64,000 nt of DNA, taken from NCBI RefSeq assembly GCF_000189635.1, contig NW_002476082.1:62001-126000 (forward strand), written 5' to 3'. This DNA is from Tetrahymena thermophila SB210. Lineage: Eukaryota > Ciliophora > Oligohymenophorea > Hymenostomatida > Tetrahymenidae. A program made the translations under genes and the position numbers. Every line of letters begins with the position of its first letter. Positions within the stretch are counted from its first letter, which is position 1. Shown here one piece after another: positions 12,965-25,803 of this stretch. The notes below the pieces were generated by a model. The model was not told the DNA's origin. It did no database searches and saw only the letters and a program-made list of their open reading frames with translations.

Positions 12965-15900
12965 ATGAATCTAAGTGCTACAAAACAATCATCTGCAGAT
13001 GCTAATAGATAAAATGCAATGATAGGTGACCAAGATATATCTGTATTTTGTATAGATGAGAGCACAATAGAGCAATCGCTCAGGTGCTCTCTCTAAGTTT
13101 CATAGTGCAATTTCAAATAATAAGGCTCAATAAAGTAGAATATGAATAAGTTACTCTTCCAAAGCAAGTAATTTCATCGCGCTGATAATGCTAGAACTGA
13201 CTTTAAGATTAGCTAGACGTCTAGTAATAATGTTAATAACTTGAAAAAGAATGGGATTTATTAAACTTCTATGGATTACAAAAATAAATTTACCATTTTT
13301 GAGAATAAAGGCGAAATCAATCATTTGGATCATTCTATTGTCATACAAAAAAACAAAGATTTATTAGAAGAAGAAGAAAATCTAATAAAATTAGTAAGTG
13401 AGCACCTCATTCAATCTATTCAATATTTGCAAAAGAGATAAAACTAATAGCAATCAGCATTCCTCGAAAGTAATTATTTCATATTTCATTTTTCATCTTT
13501 TTGCATTTGGATAGGCATGACGAAGTTGTCATGTCGATAAAAGAGCTTAAGTCTGTATATACATAATAATAAAATATATAATTTGAGACATTTTACTAGT
13601 TATTTATTTATTTATTTAATTTCTTCCTCGTTTAATGCACTCAAATATTTAAGCTAGAATATGGTTACAATTTATAATTGATTAATGAAAGAAAGCGAAT
13701 GTATTCAATTAACACTTAAAATTAAATATAATATTATAGTTTACCAGAATCTATTTATTATTTATTTATTTAATAATTACGATTTTGAATTTACTTTTTT
13801 ATATTAAATTAATCTACTAAATTAAAAGCTGAAGGAGAAGATGTTCCTGATGAAAACATAGCTATTCATACTATTAAAAGTGATATAATTGGACCAAATC
13901 TTTTAAGTCAGAAGAATGAAACAACTGACATGGAAAAAGTTAAATACTTGGAATAAAATTTTACACAACTTGTATGGCTGTAACAGTGTAGGAAAGAGAA
14001 TGAAAGGAAAAAGTAAAATAGCTAATAAAAAGACTCTTTAGATGATTCTGACTCTGATACAGATTTAGAAACTCCATAAATCTTCTAGAAAGTAATTTAT
14101 AAGAAGGGTTCGAGCTCAGAAACCCCCATTTTAGCAAGGAATCTGGGAAAGAGAAAATAATCTAATCTTGAAGAATCAAAAACTACTTCTTAAATGATAA
14201 ATAGCTTCAGTGATGATTACAGCTCAGATAGCCTAGAAGAAAACGAAAACTCCTAAGAGATGAACATACAAAAATAGCAATCAGAAGGAAGTAATTAAAT
14301 GTAAAAAAACAGAAAATTAAAATAAAATTAAGAGGACCAATTGTATAAGGATATTGAAACTATGAAGTAACATATGCATGCAAACGGTCTTATTAACTCG
14401 ATTGAACTCCAAAAGGACCAAGTCTTATAATCCCAGCGCTTAACAGAATCATAACAATTCAACCGCAGTCAGAAAAAATTCTTGACAACCTCAAATGTTT
14501 AAATAAACGCCAATTAACAAGATTAAGAGAGTAGTTACTCATAAAATATATCTAGGAGTATCAAAAAATAATACACTGCAGTTAAGCCAACTTCAGCATA
14601 GAGTAAATTAGGTATCCATTCAGAAAATAACCAGTAAATCAAATAAAGCTAAGAATTATCTCCTCCTTTTGATTTACTGTAACCTGTAGAAAGAAATTCT
14701 TTTTTAATACCTCCTCAGATGATCGATAATAATATTCTAAGTGGTTCCACGATGGATGAAACTTATGACTTGTAATAAAATATTCAATAAATGAAGTAAT
14801 TAAATCCTTTTGAAGACAAATAAATGAACCAAAAATTTAACAATCTAATGTAAAACAGCATTATGATTAATTAAAAGAAAAAAAGTATTCTTTCAACTCA
14901 ATCTCATAACCAAAATCATTTCAGCGGTAAAAAGAATGACCAACACTGTTATGGGGTACGGTTTGATTAGAATGTAGAATTTTTTGATAGTAATTTAGAT
15001 CTTCTTAAAAAGCACCATGACTAATCAATGAATTAATCTCTTATTCCTGAGAGTAAAGGTGGCCCTTCGCTACCTCATCCTTCAGGTATGAGATCATAGT
15101 CTTAAAATAACAAAGTTCAATAAAATTCTCATAATATGTAATTAACTCCTTCAATCATCGAACAAAGATCTTCTGAAATAAAAAATCAACATATAATTCA
15201 AGAAGGCTGGCTTCTCAAAAAGAGCACAAATAAAATGCTTAACACTTATCAAGTAATCAACATAAATTTTTTCCTGATTAAATAAAGATATAAATTGAAT
15301 GTAATAGATAGCTCTAATTTATTGGGCTGTCTTGTATATTACATTTAAATAAATAAAAAAATTATTAAATGCTCAATCAAATTAACTCCTTTTTTACATA
15401 AAACAGAAAAGATATTTCATCTTAACTAGTGAAAAACTATTCTACTCTAAAGATCCCACATTCAAAAAGATTAAAGGATGCATCAATATCAAATATCTCA
15501 CTTGCTTTGTCTCTCTAGTAATTATAGTTATTTTATTACATATATTATTAATAGATTATTTTAATATTTTACGCTGTATGCTTTTCACCTTGATTAAAAT
15601 TAATCTATTTCTTTTTTTAACTAATAAATAAAGAATAAGACAAACCCCAAAAAACTTCATTTGAAGATTACTGAAATGAAAAAATTGCTTAAATTAAAAG
15701 AAATAGTTCCTGGAGACATCTCTAAGTGGTAGAAAAACCTCTAACAAGTTATATCTTACTATTACAATTAAGAAAAAGTTATGATGGCTTAAGACCTTTA
15801 AACTAAAAACAATTACAAAGTAATTACTTGAATTTTTAATCTGTTTATAAAATCTATTACATTTTTTTTGATTCATTAAATAATTAAATTTACATTTAAT

Positions 15901-16699
15901 TTCAGAGAGATGTGATTACAGAATCGGATTTAGAAACAATAGCTGAAACTGGCGACATTATCATATTCCAGTATTATTCTTATTCTATTTTTATTTAATT
16001 CATTTCTTTTCCAAATTAGCAGTGATTCAGAAAAATCTAAAAATTTATCAATTTGTAATCAACTTGAAATGGGAATGCTTATAAAATTCAACAATAACGA
16101 TCTCAGAGTTTTTTATGTTGATAAAAATAACTCAATTAACTTATGCCATTGGGAAAGATTTATCTTAGAAAATGATATTTACAATTCGTAAGAATTAATT
16201 AATTTAAAAAATAATCAATTGATGAGTTTTTTTTGAATATTAATTTATAGCTTGATTTTTAGAAAACTCTAAATGAGTGAAAGAAACCAAATCCTTCCTT
16301 ACATCTATGAGTCAGTTAGATAACATTTAAATGACAACTACAAGAAAAAACTCAAAGACACGCTAAGTGATAGCTAAGAAGATTCTAAGCTATTGCCATC
16401 AATTCAAAGAAATAGCTAGCTTATAGCCTCCATTTACTAAAAAGCAAATTTAATTAAACATCAAAAGAATATCAATAAATATACAACAGGTAAATCAATA
16501 AATATATAAACTTTATAAATACTATTTTTATTAAAAAATAATTTTCATTTTGCATCAACCAAATTCTATAATTTAAATAGATTCATTCTGCTAAAAGAAA
16601 AGACTTAAACTACTCAACGATGCAAAGCTTAGCAACGAAATTACAGTCGTGCTAAAAAGACATATCTTTTTTGCTAGCGACAACTCTGATTTAGAATGA
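12965..16699 (+). CDS. PH domain + degenerate permuted papain-like protein, copy B (predicted pseudoenzyme), ~934 aa
   Basis: Exons: 12965-13469, 13829-15252, 15407-15517, 15634-15819, 15906-15970, 16020-16187, 16263-16489, 16581-16699 (TGA 16697). An optional small exon at 13515-13550 also keeps frame, so the 13.47-13.83 kb junction is uncertain. Residues 1-620 are Ser/Asn/Gln-rich and probably disordered. A PH domain follows (IIQEGWLLKKSTNKML, KRYFILTSEKLFYSK, helix Trp in SKWQKN). The papain-like domain keeps GDIIIF and the acidic strand (NNNDLRVFYV) and ends ITVVLKRHIFFAS like the other copies. The DHV motif has become LEMG, and the YFCSEL block is absent. It is therefore predicted inactive, perhaps a scaffold or regulator of copies A and C. 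Confidence 0.75.
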
Positions 16700-18249
16700 A
16701 AAAAAAATTCAAATAATAATCAAATTATCTTATTAATTAACTAACTAACTAACTCAACTAATAATCTTAATAAATTTTCTTTTCAAAAACAATTAAACCT
16801 ACTAACCAAAAAAAAATTTAAGTAAAACAATGCTCCTGAATCTAATTAATTTGTTTATAAACAACATCAACTAACCATTCTAATTTTAAAACTAAAAGTA
16901 TTCTTATTTGTAATTCAAATCAATTCCAATTCAAACAAAATCCTGATTATAAAATAAAAGCAAAAACTTACTAATTAATTATTTCAAGTCAACCTCTAAC
17001 TTAAATCTTACTAACATAAACTTTAAATCTATGACTTATAAGTAAATATTAATTCATTTAATTATATAAATTTAAAGACATTCATGCATAGATGTATACT
17101 ACACTACCAAAACTAAAACAATCTTCTTCATAATTGGCTCTTTAATAAATTTAAAATGTTTTAATCAGCAAATAACTAAAAAATGAATAAATATTTTACT
17201 CAAAAAAAAATAATAATAATCAAAAATAAATGATAAAATAATACTAACTAACAAATAAAAAATCAAAAAATTTGAATCTTTATTTAGTTTAAATTTCATA
17301 ACTAATAAATAATTAATGGAAAAAATATATCAATATTAATAATCTAATTTTATATAAGTAAAAACAAATTTATAAATTAGTAATTTATATTTTTTAACCA
17401 AAAAGTAAATTTATAGGCAATTCTCATATCTATTTATGATTATATTATTTAAATTTAATTGTTTATGTAGATTTTAAACTTTTTCAAAAAAATAATTTAA
17501 AATATTTAATAAATATTTGGAATAGTTTTTTGAAAACTTTTAGAATAAAAAAATTTTTTTTAATTTATTTTATGATTTTAATTTATAACATTTCCTATTC
17601 AAAGTACTCTTGAAGAAAGAAAATGATAAAAATTGATTATAAAATAAATTAAAATAACTTTGAATATTTATTTAGTTTAAATTTTATAATTAATAAAAAC
17701 AATTATATCAATCTTTATAATCTAATTTTTTTATAAAATTAAATACAAAGTTATAAATTACATATTTATATTTTTTAATCGAAAAATAAAAGGTAATTCA
17801 GATGTAGGTAGATATATGATTACATAGCTTTAAATTTGATTGTTTATGCAGATTTGAAACTTTGTTAAATTAATAATTAAAAATATATTTTATAAATATT
17901 AATTAGTTTTTTAAGAATTTGTTAATAAAATTGATTTTAAAAGGTTGTAAATAAAATTATACAAAATAAATACTTTGAAAATATCTGTAGTATTTAAAAT
18001 ATTATTCTTAATATTTCATACTTATTATTTTTAAACAGATTCTTGAAAAGAATAATCAAAACCTATTTAAAAATATTTTTTTAGACAACTATAGTGAGAT
18101 TTTCATTTATCATAGTGATTTTATTTGTTAAATTAGCTTTCAAAATATAGAATTATTTTATTATCTCTTTTAATAAAGAATTTTAAATGATGTAAAATTA
18201 TATTTTAATTTACTAAAATATAATTTGATAAAATACAATAAAATTTTAA
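16700..18249. other. Intergenic with a decayed direct duplication
   Basis: No exon was found on either strand. 16739-16760 is a CTAA microsatellite. 17270-17935 holds the duplication described separately. The right end abuts the TGA of the minus-strand LRR-like gene. Confidence 0.6.
17270..17935. repeat. Imperfect direct duplication, ~290-bp unit
   Basis: Left copy about 17275-17570, right copy about 17658-17935. Shared ordered blocks are TTTATTTAGTTTAAATTT, ATATCAAT...TAATCTAATTTT, TTATATTTTTTAA(C/T)C(A/G)AAAA, TTGTTTATG(T/C)AGATTT and AACTTT followed by ATTTAATAAATATT-type sequence. Divergence is roughly 25 percent with indels (estimated by eye). No terminal inverted repeats or coding capacity. 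It may be a remnant of a non-autonomous element or an eliminated-sequence relative, but that is inference. Confidence 0.7.
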
Positions 18250-19389
18250 TCAATATCCAATTTTATATGATACTAATCTTTTTATTTTGAATAGATTTTT
18301 TTTATTTTTAATACTTAATAATTGAATCGTGATTAAATTAGTTAGTTTTCTGAGGTATTTATACTCATTTTAATTATAATTATTAACAATTATTTTTAAA
18401 TGCTAAATATTGCACAACATATTAATATCTAATTCTTAAAATTATATATCTTGGAGAAGATCATAATATGTAAATTGTTTGATTTAATTATTATTTTTTA
18501 ATAAAGACGCTATTTTTGAGAATTCTATTTAATTTACTTGATGGATTTTAATATACAATTCACGTATATTGCTTAATTAAGGCAGTGCCTATTCAAGAAA
18601 CCGTAAATAATAGTTATTATTTTGTATTATATTAAAATAAAGTGACTATAAATTTTGTATAAAGGGTATTTACACATTTATAAATGTATCGAAAGCATTT
18701 TATTCAGTATTATCTATGAATAAATTTAACTTTCTAAGGTTATAGGCTTGTTTTAAATTGCCAATAATATTGATTATTTCTATGGAGGTCTCAAGTTATT
18801 CACATTCTTAAATTTAAAGACAAATAGTTTTTTCTTGATCAACTACTGAGTTATTAATTAGAATTTTTAACTTATTCAAATACTTCATATTAGTTATTAA
18901 TTGTAAAATATTGTTAGCATTTACTTTATTTTTAAAATTTACTTAAAGTTTAAATTTTTGAATGCCTTCATTACTATTTACTCTTTTCAAAATTTTTTCA
19001 ATACTCTTTTAGCTAATTTTTTCAAATTTAATACTGAGATTCTGTATACTTTCTGTAATACATTCTTTTAATTAGTTTGTCTCTTATTCATTTAAGCTTT
19101 AAAACTAAGAAAGTGTAATTTTTAGCTTTCTAAGATTGTTCTAATTTTTAATGCCTCTTTAAAGTAAGTTTAGGAATTTAGTCAAATTTTATTTATAACT
19201 AGTATCATAGATTTCAATATTTTAAATAGTATTTATCTATTTTATTTATCCTATTAATTGCAAAAAACCGTCTTGAATTTTATTTGTAATATTTAAAATT
19301 ATTTATGATTTGTCTTATAAATCTTCAAATTTAGATATCAGAGAATAATTATTTTTATCTAAAATATTGTTAGTTCTCTACCTTCCCAT
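18250..19389 (-). CDS. Leucine-rich-repeat-like protein, 379 aa
   Basis: On the minus strand the frame from the ATG at 19389 to the TGA at 18252-18250 has 379 sense codons with no TGA and dozens of TAA/TAG Gln codons, which hides it under the standard code. Regular blocks fit ciliate LRRs: NLRKLKITLSQF, YLNKLKILINN, NLRKLNLFIDN, NLQSLYFNII, NIRELYIKIH, YLRKLTNLITIQLL. Unlike the LRR gene at 36423 it has no intron. An in-frame TGA lies upstream at about 19420, so the chosen ATG is the first available unless an upstream exon is spliced in. A protein-interaction role is the only safe inference. Confidence 0.65.
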
Positions 19390-20710
19390 TTATAATAGCT
19401 TTACTTTTCTTTTTTTTTCAAATTACTTTTTGTCAAAAGGAAGAATTATATTTATTTATTTATTTTTAAAAACAATATTTTTGTTTGATTTAAATCAAAT
19501 TTTAGAATCCCCAATCAAATTAGACATTTTGATTCTTAAATTAAATTATTTCAATAAATTAAGCATTCAAAATATTAAAAGGGCTCTTATTTATAATGAA
19601 TCCCCATTTTAGATTTTATATAAAATAGTTAAATTCCTTTTAATTAATTTTCAAAGCTTTTAAAAAAAATAAAAAACAATTTTAAAAGCTTTTTAATGTA
19701 TCTATTTAATTATATCCAATATAAATGTGAAGACACTAATATCAAAAAATTTTCAATTTCAATTTTTTTAAATCAAAAAATGTTTATTTCTTTATTAATT
19801 TTTAAAATGATTTAACATATTCAAAAATTTTTAATTTTTAAAAAAAATAATTTATTCACAACTTATTTAATTTAAATCTTTTAAGAAAATTTTTTAATTT
19901 AAATATGCAATATTACCTATAAACTCGTAAGTTTTTTTTAAAAAAATTCATTGTATTTTAGAATAATCAAAAACTATTAAATTATTTGTGATAGTGAAGT
20001 AAATAAAATATTTAAGATAAATCATATTTTTAAACTTACTAGGTATTGGTATGAGATATTAAGATATATCTATAAGTATATTCAAAGATAATTATGAAAA
20101 TGAATTCAAAGATATTTAAATATTAAGTCATAGATTTATCAAAGATGTAATTTATTAAAATTTTTTTAAATAATTACCCAATCTAAAGTATTTATAAAAT
20201 TTGACTTTAATTTTAAATTTGTTGGTTTTAGTACTAACATTTTTTTAGCTAGCTATCAGAAAAAAATCAAAAAATCACTAAATTATTCAAATAAATATTT
20301 AATGATAAAATTAAAACTATAAAAAATACTTCTTGTTTTTAAGTTAATTAAGAATAAAAAATAATAGTATTTTTGGCAACTCATTACAAAAATACTTGAA
20401 ATTACAAAATTAAAGTAGTTAAGTATGATGGATAAAATTTAAATCGAAAGTGAAATCCATTATTACATTTAAAAAGAACTATGTTATTTGTTTAAAAAAA
20501 AATAGTTAAGATCTTTAAGAATGAATATTATAATTTGTTTTTGTTGTTTTGTATGGTTATTAAATAAATTAATGTATTATTAACTTAATTTTTTTTTTTC
20601 ATATTTTAGATTTCTAAATTTTTTGATAATTTAGTTATAAGTTTCTTCCAAGTAAGTCATCATCAAATTAAAGAAGCAAAAAAAAAATTATAAAGCAAAA
20701 AGTCCAGTAA
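19390..20710. other. Intergenic between divergent genes
   Basis: 1.3 kb of A/T-rich sequence between the minus-strand LRR gene and the plus-strand PH gene; it should contain both promoters. A plus-strand frame at 19367-19612 is open but hydrophobic and repetitive, and overlaps the start of the minus-strand gene; it was not accepted. Short minus-strand peptides near 19445-19620 might be an unrecognised 5' exon of the LRR gene. Confidence 0.5.
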
Positions 20711-23700
20711 ATGCAATCTTTGTAATAGGACTCTATTAGTAAAAGAAGTTCCTTATAATTAGTTGATGAGAAAATAGATGAAAATAGAAATAATTATGAT
20801 CTTTAGGAGGCTATGGTTGAATATTTTAATGCGGATGCTGCAAGCTCAAAGTATTACTTTTAGTTTATTATAAAATTATGATTAACTAACTCTATTAATG
20901 CAATTCAAATAAATAAATTCATCAAAAATTAAAAATGAGATAATTTTCCATAATTAATATCATTTAAATTAACATATTATATATTTTATTTAGTAAGGAC
21001 AGACAATCTTTAGAAGATTTCTTGGACCTACCTATAATAAATTCCTAACAAGGAAGATTTCACTAAAGGAAAGGAAGAATTACTTCCAAAAAGAAGTCAA
21101 TCAACATTTAATAGGAAAACAAAATAAACAATTATCAAGCCGAATAGATAAAGAAATAGTCAGTAGAGATATAAATTAAGGATTTAAAAAAGCAGTAAAA
21201 AAGGGAGAGATAAATATTCAATGCTGTTTATGAGAATTTCGTTCATAAAGAGAATTAACAGCTCTAAGATCTACCTCTTAGTTAAATAGATTAAAATTTT
21301 GTTCAATTGAAACAGCAAGATAATCATAAAATTTAAGAAACTATTAGTGCTGCTTCTTCACATTTTATAGAGAGTTCAATAGATGATCCTTATAAATAAA
21401 AATAGCAGAACAATTATGTAAACGATAACAATTAAATAGAGTAAAAATAATATGAAAAAGTTGAAGATCTAAGAAACTTAAAACTGGATAATATTTAACA
21501 TGAAGCTCCTCTACTTACAAAAAAGAAAAATTTACCTCCTAAGAGTGCTAAATCTGTAAAAAATATGGTCTAAGATAATGATTAAGCTATAAAATAAAAT
21601 ATGGATAACTAGTATAATTACTCCTATCAATACACTTTAAACAAAGTATCTTAAATTTACAATATTCCTATTAGCACAGTAAACAATAATCAAGGACTAC
21701 AAAAGAATAAAAAGAAGAATTAACTACTAATTAAAATGGCTCCTGCAGATATTAATTCTCGTCCAAATAGTAGTGGAAATATCAGTACACTAAATATCTC
21801 TGAGATATAAGTCAAGAATAATAAAAACATAAACAATTTATCTTAGAAATCTCCTGTATATTAACAAAAAACACAAGAAACACTCAAGATAGTTAGAAAA
21901 GTACCAGGCACTTCTAGCTCAAATAATATTTAAACTAATGGAAAGAAAAATGTTTTGCATAGCTTCTTCTCAAAAAATTAAATAAATGCTTAAAAATTGG
22001 GGAATGATGCATAAAATAATTATATTAATGCTAATAAACAACCTAATTCTCATGGTTCTTTAATAAAACTTCTATAAAAAGATTAATATACAACAAATTA
22101 TTTGTCAATAGATTCTCCAACGAAATAACACTAGCAATAATTATTTGTAAGCGATTAATTTTAATTTAGATAATTTACATTATTTTTAATCGAATTTCAT
22201 GCTTAAAAAGCAAATTATTTATCTATTTTATCCATCCTTAAATTATTTTTCTTCTTTTTCAGCTCTTATTTTAACCAATAAAAATATAGTCTTCTAGAGT
22301 AAAGTAAAACACGAACTAAAAAAATATTTTAACCACGCTTAATAAGGGTGATCTGAAAATAAATCCTAACGATTAAGAATTCAGTAAGAAGGCGAATAAT
22401 TTATAAGATCATTAAAAATATAATAGCGCTTAGACTAATGATATCATTTTTTCAAATATTCAGCCAAACAATGATGATATTCCTAAAATAAAATTTACCT
22501 CCAAAAATAATTTTGATGAAACAATAAATCAGGAAGGAGATATCTAGGAAATTGAGGACATAGAAAGCATTCCTACAAGCATTACAAATGCATAATTAAT
22601 TGCTAGTAATAAGAGCAATAACGCCAATAGCAATAACAATAATTAAAATATTTTTTCAAAGAAGAAGGAGGATGATAAATCTTCACTCAATAAAGTTTAT
22701 CAATTTTATGGGACAATAAGAGAAGATGAAAATGAGGATTTAGATTAAACGCCTATGCACGGAAACAATATATTTGCGAAAATTAATAAAAAAAAGAGAG
22801 AGGAGTTAGACAAATAAATAGAAGAAGAAATATTTGAAGAGTCCCAACAAATTTAAAATCTTAATTTAGATATCGAGAGTAGTAGTTAAGCAATTACACC
22901 ATTAAATTCCTCTACCCTAAACAATTCAAACCAAATAAAAAATTAGTAAAATATTTTTATTAGACCAGTTAAATCTAAATTTTAGAGATTGAGCCCAGTT
23001 ACAAGTCCAAAAAGAAGCAAAAGAGGCAAAAGTGTTAATTCAGATAACAACACCGACTAGAGCTTCAGTGCATAAAATGGTGTCTTTGAAGAATCAATGA
23101 GTATGGACAGTAGTATGAGTTCAGAGTTTTAATTTTAGGGAGGGATTGTTAATTGCTTACAGCATAACCCTCAAAAAGACTAAACTCCTATGCGCTTATC
23201 TTAAAATATCTTAGATGATCTAGAAGTAAATTATTTATTATATTTAAAAATAAAATAAATTAAAATTAGAAAATCATTCTAAATTAAGTTAAAATAAATT
23301 TTATAAAGTTAATAGAAGAAAATAATACTGAAACTGAAGATATTAAAAAGTCCTCTCTTACTAAAGATAATTTATAGAAACTAATATTACATCAGCAACT
23401 AACTGATTCTTAGACAAATAAAATGCAAAATTAATAGCAAAAAGAAGAAAATTAACATGATAAATAGTATGATAAAATGAATTAATCAGAAAAGATAGCT
23501 GAAATTAATAAAATTCAAAAGGACAAAGAAATAGAAAAAAAGAAATTTGAAGAGGAAGAAAAGTAAAAGTTATTTTTATAGCAGATGGAGCTAGAGAGAT
23601 AAAGGTAAATGCACAAAGAATGTTATCAAAAGCTGCAAAAAGAAAAATAACTTCTAATTATGGATAAGATAGATCACGAAAAGCTAAGGGTGTAAATATA

Positions 23701-25803
23701 AAACACTCATCACTACAAAAACAAAGAAGAGGAGCAATAATACTATAAATATCATCAATATTAGCTCACTAGATTGAAACAAATAGAAAATTAAATTGAT
23801 ATAAAGCAAAGGAACATTTATGATTTAGATGCTTAGCTCAGTTACATCGAGTTAACAGAAAATAACATTTTTAAAGAAATTTAATTTATCTGTAGTGTTA
23901 TAGGTTATGATATTAACAGACTGAATCTCCCTAGTTAAATTAAAAGCTACATTAATCTTGATGATGGAGGATCCACTCCTAAAACGCCTCAAGTCTTTTA
24001 GAAAAAACCATCCTTTATCAAACAATCTGATAAGAATACTAACTCTGAGAGAATAGTTTCGCCAAAATAAAAATTTATAGTCAACAATAATAGCTAGCCT
24101 GATTAAAGCACGATTGCTCTACCTATTTCTATTTAGCATAAATCAAAGAGTTCATCTGACATACTAAAAGAAGGTTGGCTCTATAAAAAAAGTCCTTCAA
24201 TATTTAAGGGATGGAAGGTAAAGATATATTTTTATTTTAGAAATTTAACTAATTAATTAACATTTTTTACACAGATGAGATATTTCGTACTTACCACAAG
24301 TAAAATATGCTATTACAAAGAAGCTTAAAAGAAGAGAATAAGAGGTTGCATTAACTTTAAAATAGCCGATGCTTAAATTAAAGTAAATGTTATAAAAATA
24401 TAAAATAACTCTTTTTGATAATAAAAAATTTTATTAATTTTAATTATTTAATTTAATATTAAAGAAGCAATTTTATTTTTATTAAATAAAAAATTAAAAA
24501 AAATCATTACAAAATAGTTAAAAAAAGGAATAAAAAATTATATTATCAATTTATTTTTTGTTTAAATTGAAAAAAATTTTTTATTGAGTTAGTAAAATGA
24601 TTCATTAAAAAAAATAATTAACTTAGAAAATTACGAAAAATAGGAATTTTATAATAAGGTTATTTAATAACTTAAACAAAACTCTTTAAAAATTTTACTT
24701 AGGATATTGATGGAGATAGATTCAGTATAGAAATTGATGGATACAAAAGAAAATTCGAACTAAAGTCAAACTCAAAAGTGTCTTCTCAAGAATGGGTTAA
24801 TTTGATAAATCTAGTAATAGAAGAAAACAGTGAGATTAAAAAACCAATTATATAAACTATAAAAATGGGTCATTATTTTAAAAATGATCTAATGACAGAA
24901 AATGAATTCTTAGAGTACATTGAATCAGGAGATATTTTGCTATTTGAGTAAATTTTTATTTTAAAAGCTAAACTAATAAATAAATAAACAAATAAAAATA
25001 TTTAAAAGAACAAACAACATAGCAGCTAAGTTTTAGAGAAAAATTACAGGAAGCAAATATGGTATTTATTATTTTTTAATTGATATCAAAAACATATTTT
25101 ATTTTAATTAAAGATCATGTTGCTTTATGTGTTAAAATGTAAGATGAAATAAGAATTTTTGATTCTACTAGTGATGATGGTGTTTCTTTGACAGAGTGGA
25201 AAGAGTATATATTCATAAATGATTTATATGAAAAGTAAATTATATTTTATTTAAAATAAAAAATTAATTTTAAAATGAAAATTAAAGAGTAACAGTAAGA
25301 AAGCTATAGAATGTTGATAGGTAGTATATAGAAGAGAATCTTTATACCTTTATATTAGTAAATTTAATCATGTTCGCAATTGGTTTATTAATCTCTGTCT
25401 TATGTTATTATTAAAGGAAAATATTGGAAAATCGTATTCTTTTAACTTTAAAAAGCTGATTAGCTACTGCCCAAAAAGCAATAGAGATGCTTTAGGTAGA
25501 GAAAAAGATCCTTAAGAATACTTTTGTTCAGAATTGGTAGCTAAATTTTTGAAAAATGTAGACCTTCTTCCTCAAGACAAAGCAGCTAGCTCCTACTGGC
25601 CAAGTAAATAAACTTTAATTTAACTTTTTTAACTTATTTTATTTAAAATAAAAGTTTCATTCTCACAATAGAAAAATTTATAACTGCTCTTAGGAGCTTA
25701 TTTGGGTGATGAAGTAACGATAGTATTAGATAAGCACAGAAACAAAATGAAAGAAAAGAAAAAAGAAATTAGAAGTGTTTCAAGTATGGGAAAAAATAAT
25801 TGA
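20711..25803 (+). CDS. PH domain + permuted papain-like (YiiX/C92-type) protein, copy C, 1365 aa
   Basis: Eleven exons in consistent phase: 20711-20850, 20994-22146, 22263-23225, 23309-24217, 24275-24382, 24703-24947, 25009-25061, 25114-25234, 25288-25357, 25417-25603, 25655-25803. An in-frame TGA at 20624 precedes the start ATG. Residues 1-800 are disordered and rich in Asn, Gln, Lys and Ser; ~800-930 form a charged coiled coil. The PH domain (~1038-1150) opens LKEGWLYKKSPSIFKGWK, then MRYFVLTTSKICYYK, with Trp1122 in QEWVNLI. The catalytic-type domain has GDILLF, DHVALCV (candidate His1192) and YFCSELVAKF (candidate Cys1291), then SSYWP and a conserved tail VTIVLDKH. The last six introns sit at the same codons and phases as in copy A, showing tandem duplication. 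Role inferred: membrane-directed acyl or amide hydrolase or transferase. Confidence 0.8.

Noticed and set aside
19367..19612. 81-codon plus-strand frame, hydrophobic
   Set aside because: It overlaps the start of the minus-strand LRR-like gene, has A/T-driven Phe/Leu/Ile content and no family resemblance.
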